A stretch of DNA of 64,000 nt, taken from positions 1 to 64,000 of the forward strand of contig NZ_CANMFI010000003.1 of assembly GCF_947497125.1 (NCBI RefSeq). Reading direction: 5' to 3'. The notes under the pieces were generated by a model that worked only from the letters and a program-made list of their open reading frames with translations, made no database searches and was not told the DNA's origin. Origin of the DNA: an uncultured Polaribacter sp. GTDB lineage: Bacteria > Bacteroidota > Bacteroidia > Flavobacteriales > Flavobacteriaceae. The translations under genes and the position numbers were made by a program. This document shows positions 60,417 to 64,000 of this stretch, in pieces. Position 1 is the stretch's first letter; the number at the start of each line of letters is the position of its first letter.

Positions 60417-60540
60417 CTGGTAATTAGTAGTTAATTTAAAAACAAAAGACTTTACAGCTTTCTAGTGCTGAATTTGATTCAGTATCAATGAGGTCTAACC
60501 AATCAAATTTCTTACTTTTGATGTTTGATAAATGTAGATA

Positions 60541-60873
60541 ATGAGTGTAGATATAAATATTAAGATTACAGACAGAAATGGTGTAACACATGAGGTAGTT
60601 GCTCCAACAGACATGGCCATGAATTTAATGGAGGTTGTGCGTTCTTATGAACTGGCAGAAGAAGGTACCATTGGTGTTTGTGGCGGTATGGCAATGTGTG
60701 CCTCTTGCCAATGTTATGTAACATCAAACACAGCATTACCTGAAATTTCTGATGATGAAGATGCCATGTTAGCAGAAGCTTTTAACGTGCAAGACAACAG
60801 TAGGTTAGGGTGTCAAATACAAATGACTCCAGAAATGGATGGATTAGAAGTGGCATTAGCTCCAGAAATGTAA
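60541..60873 (+). CDS. 2Fe-2S ferredoxin
   Basis: GVCGGMAMCASCQCYV...EDAMLAEAFNVQDNSRLGCQIQM. Confidence 0.95.
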   Translation: MSVDINIKITDRNGVTHEVVAPTDMAMNLMEVVRSYELAEEGTIGVCGGMAMCASCQCYVTSNTALPEISDDEDAMLAEAFNVQDNSRLGCQIQMTPEMDGLEVALAPEM

Positions 60874-60880
60874 GATTAAA

Positions 60881-61639
60881 ATGAAAGAGGTAGATGAAAT
60901 GGTGGCTTTAAAAAATTATAGCATGTGTTTAAGAGATGCGGTAGCTATTTTTACAAAAGAATTAATTAATTGCTTGTTTGATACTAATTATCAAAAACAA
61001 AAAGCAACCGAAACGCAGATTCAATTTTTTAAAATATTAGAGCGTTTAGAGCTAGGGAAAGAGCCTGGTTTTTGGTCAGATTTTGAAAAGTCGTTTCCAG
61101 AAATTAGAAAAAAATTAGATTTAGACGCGCAGGCAGCTTTGCAAAGAGATCCGGCAGCAAAAAGTATTCGAGAAATTTATTTAGCGTATCCGGGTTTTTA
61201 TGCCATTGCAGTATATCGATTAAGTCATCAATTATTACAACAAGAAATACCTGTTTTACCTAGAATGATGAGCGAGTTTGCTCACGGAGTTACAGGGACA
61301 GACATTCATCCTGGAGCACAAATTGGCGATGCTTTTTTTATAGATCACGCTACCGGTATTGTTATCGGAGAAACGACTGTTATAAAAGACAATGTAACTA
61401 TTTTTCAGGGAGTTACTTTGGGAGGTATTCAAGTTAAAAAAAGTATGGCGTTTACAAAACGTCATCCAACCATAGAAAGTAATGTTATTATTTACGCAAA
61501 TGCTACTATTTTGGGAGGAGATGTAATTATTGGACAAAACTCTATTATTGGCGCCAATGTATGTGTTACAGAGTCAATTACAGAAAATTCTATAGTTACA
61601 GTACAATCTGAAAATAACATTTTTCAAAAAAGAAATTAA
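60881..61639 (+). CDS. cysE: Serine O-acetyltransferase
   Basis: GTDIHPGAQIGDAFFIDHATGIVIGETTVIKDNVTIFQGVTLGG, left-handed beta-helix hexapeptides. Confidence 0.93.
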   Translation: MKEVDEMVALKNYSMCLRDAVAIFTKELINCLFDTNYQKQKATETQIQFFKILERLELGKEPGFWSDFEKSFPEIRKKLDLDAQAALQRDPAAKSIREIYLAYPGFYAIAVYRLSHQLLQQEIPVLPRMMSEFAHGVTGTDIHPGAQIGDAFFIDHATGIVIGETTVIKDNVTIFQGVTLGGIQVKKSMAFTKRHPTIESNVIIYANATILGGDVIIGQNSIIGANVCVTESITENSIVTVQSENNIFQKRN

Positions 61640-61640
61640 A

Positions 61641-62534
61641 ATGAAAACAAAAAGTATTATAGATTTTGTAGGAAATACACCATTGGTAGAAGTGCAAAAT
61701 ATCTTTAAAAAAGAAGGAGTTACTTTGTTATTAAAGTTAGAAGGCAACAACCCCGGAGGAAGTGTAAAAGATAGAGCTGCTTTCAACATGATTTCTGAAG
61801 CTTTAAAGAGAAAAAACATAAAAAAAGGCGATACTTTAGTTGAAGCAACAAGTGGTAATACAGGAATTGCATTGGCTTTAATGGCAAAAGTTTTAGGTGT
61901 GCATATGGTTTTGGTAATGCCAGAAAATGCGACTGTAGAGCGTGTTAAAACAATGCGTGCTTACGGAGCAAAGGTTGTGTTAACAGATCAGAAATTAGGA
62001 ATGGAAGGTGCAAGAGATTATGCCTTAAAACTAAAATATAAAAAAGGGTATTACCGTTTAAATCAGTTTGATAATACAGACAATTCTAAAGCACATTACA
62101 AAGGTACTGGTCCAGAAATTTGGAGAGACACAGAAGGGCAAGTAACACATTTTGTGTGTACTATGGGAACCACAGGAACTATTATGGGAGTTTCAGACTA
62201 TTTAAAAGAGCAAAACCCAGACATTGTAATTACAGGTGTTCAGCCAAAAGAAGGTGCCAAAATTCCTGGAATTAGAAATTGGCCAGAAGAATATTTGCCA
62301 GCAATTTTTAATAGAAGAAAAATAGATGCAGTTATAGATGTAGATGAGGCAGAAGCAAAAGCAATGACGCAAAAGTTAGCCGAAGAAGAAGGCATTTTTG
62401 CTGGCATGAGTAGTGGTGGTTCTGTGGCGAGTGCAATTAAAGTTGCGCAGCAATTAGACAAAGGAGTTGTAGTTGCTATTGTGTGTGATAGAGGAGATCG
62501 ATATTTGTCTTCATCACTTTATGAAAAAGAGTAG
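61641..62534 (+). CDS. cysM: Cysteine synthase B type
   Basis: IIDFVGNTPLVEVQN, LEGNNPGGSVKDRAAFNMI, VEATSGNTGIALA. Confidence 0.94.
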   Translation: MKTKSIIDFVGNTPLVEVQNIFKKEGVTLLLKLEGNNPGGSVKDRAAFNMISEALKRKNIKKGDTLVEATSGNTGIALALMAKVLGVHMVLVMPENATVERVKTMRAYGAKVVLTDQKLGMEGARDYALKLKYKKGYYRLNQFDNTDNSKAHYKGTGPEIWRDTEGQVTHFVCTMGTTGTIMGVSDYLKEQNPDIVITGVQPKEGAKIPGIRNWPEEYLPAIFNRRKIDAVIDVDEAEAKAMTQKLAEEEGIFAGMSSGGSVASAIKVAQQLDKGVVVAIVCDRGDRYLSSSLYEKE

Positions 62535-62609
62535 ATTTTATCACATAAAACTACCACAAATAAAAAATAATCCGTTACTTTGTAACGCAGTTCATAAACT
62601 TATTAATTC

Positions 62610-62769
62610 GTTATCACGAAAGGCAGAGGGATTAGACCCAGTGAAGCCTTGGCAACCTCTCAAGTTATGAGAAAGGTGCTACATTCTACGAATAGATATT
62701 AGATTTTTCTAGTATCTTTTTAGTTCTTTCAATCTTTATTGAAAAGAGCTATATCATTCGACAGATAAC
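62610..62769 (+). ncRNA. SAM-I (S-box) riboswitch upstream of metH
   Basis: gttatcacgaaaggcagagggattagacccagtgaagccttggcaacctctcaagttatgagaaaggtgctacattctac...gataac. Confidence 0.92.
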
Positions 62770-62823
62770 AGAGAAAACTTCCCTTTTCCTGATGACATAT
62801 TGATAAAAATTATCAAAAAAAAT

Positions 62824-63819
62824 ATGTCTAATATTTACAAAGCTTTACAAGAAAGAATTTTGGTTTTAGATGGTGCTATGGGTACCATGCTACAAGCCTA
62901 TAAATTTACAGAAGAAGATTTTAGAGGAGCACGCTTTAAAGACTATCCAACTCCACTTCAAGGTAATAACGATTTACTTTCTATTACCCAGCCAGCGGCT
63001 ATAAAAACCATTCATGGTAAATATTTTGAAGCGGGTGCAGACATAGTAGAAACCAATACATTTTCAGGGACAACTATTGCTATGGCAGATTATCAAATGG
63101 AAGATTTGGTGTATGAGCTTAACTATCAATCTGCAAAATTGGCCAAAGAAGTTGCCGATGAATATACTGCAAAAGAACCTCATAAACCTCGTTTTGTAGC
63201 GGGTTCTGTAGGGCCAACAAATAGAACGGCAAGCATGTCTCCGGATGTAAATGACCCTGGTTATAGAGCTGTAACTTTTGATGAATTAAGAATTGCATAC
63301 AAACAACAAGTAGAAGCTTTAGTAGATGGCGGTGTAGATGTATTTTTGGTAGAAACGGTGTTTGATACTTTAAATGCAAAAGCAGCATTATTTGCGATAG
63401 AAGAGGTTAAAGAAGAAAGAAATATGGATATACCTGTAATGTTAAGCGGTACAATTACAGATGCTTCTGGTAGAACATTATCTGGACAAACAGCAGAAGC
63501 TTTTTTAATTTCGGTTTCTCACATTCCATTATTGTCTGTAGGTTTTAATTGCGCACTTGGTGCCAACTTATTGCAGCCGCATTTAGAGGCAATAGCCAAT
63601 AAAACAGATTTTGCAATTTCTGCACATCCAAATGCAGGATTGCCAAATGCTTTTGGTGAGTATGATGAAACGCCAGAGGAAATGGGCGAGCAAATAGAAG
63701 AGTATCTAAAGAAAAATTTAATAAATATTATTGGTGGTTGTTGTGGTACAAGTCCAGAGCATATTCGAGTTATTGCAAATATTGCCGCCAAATACAAACC
63801 TAGAGTAGTTGCTGGGTAA
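62824..63819 (+). CDS. metH: Methionine synthase homocysteine-binding module only (split MetH)
   Basis: [58 protein letters not shown]; stops after Hcy domain. Confidence 0.93.
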   Translation: MSNIYKALQERILVLDGAMGTMLQAYKFTEEDFRGARFKDYPTPLQGNNDLLSITQPAAIKTIHGKYFEAGADIVETNTFSGTTIAMADYQMEDLVYELNYQSAKLAKEVADEYTAKEPHKPRFVAGSVGPTNRTASMSPDVNDPGYRAVTFDELRIAYKQQVEALVDGGVDVFLVETVFDTLNAKAALFAIEEVKEERNMDIPVMLSGTITDASGRTLSGQTAEAFLISVSHIPLLSVGFNCALGANLLQPHLEAIANKTDFAISAHPNAGLPNAFGEYDETPEEMGEQIEEYLKKNLINIIGGCCGTSPEHIRVIANIAAKYKPRVVAG

Positions 63820-63906
63820 TGGTTTTTGGTTGATGGTTTACATCTAAAGGTAAATAAATTTAGAAATAAGATCAACAACTATCAACTAAAACAAAGAACT
63901 AAAAAA

Positions 63907-64000
63907 ATGAATTATACAGAGTTAGATGTTTGGAAATATTCGAGAGAATTGGTTAAGTTGGTATATATACTAACAAAATCTTTTCCTAATGAAGAACTTT
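63907..64000 (+). CDS. Four-helix-bundle (23S rRNA IVS-like) protein, truncated by window end
   Basis: MNYTELDVWKYSRELVKLVYILTKSFPNEEL, typical N-terminus of the family. Confidence 0.75.
   Translation, partial: MNYTELDVWKYSRELVKLVYILTKSFPNEEL

Noticed and set aside
62473-62670. 65-aa + strand ORF overlapping the end of cysM
   Set aside because: It runs through the conserved S-box riboswitch core (..RKAEGLDPVKPWQPLKL); an artefact of structured RNA.

Overview
The window looks like a Bacteroidota (Flavobacteriaceae-like) chromosome segment. It reads as four blocks. (1) About 0.2-9.6 kb: housekeeping genes (icmF, pyrF, tpiA, prmA, clpS, DUF4136/DUF4197/DUF5522 proteins) and two tRNAs (Leu-TAA, Gly-GCC). 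(2) About 10-42.6 kb: a large alginate-utilisation region with two SusC/SusD pairs, two PL6, one PL17 and two PL7 lyases, a KdgF-like cupin, a DEH-reductase-like SDR, an MFS transporter, two FadR-type GntR regulators, two T9SS-secreted proteins of unclear function, and an atypical operon (GntK-Gnd fusion, Nramp-fold transporter without the metal motif, SDR, RbsD/FucU, two PL7). Nine TTGGTTTACCAA-type operator sites each abut or overlap a Bacteroidota -7 box (TAnnTTTG) in front of the transcription units. (3) About 42.7-50.7 kb: methionine biosynthesis (metK, S-box riboswitch, metY, a MetX-ThrA fusion, a second sulfhydrylase). (4) About 50.7-64 kb: an isolated BACON-PL7 lyase, then an Rrf2-associated sulfate assimilation/cysteine operon and a second S-box riboswitch before a split metH. 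The strongest items for follow-up are the operator/-7-box regulon, the Nramp-like/GntK-Gnd/FucU operon, an in-frame palindromic repeat inserted in icmF, a tandem structured repeat with compensatory changes at the left edge, two secreted proteins without a recognised catalytic family, and a HEPN-like extension on sulfite reductase. All calls come from reading the sequence and translations; no searches were run.
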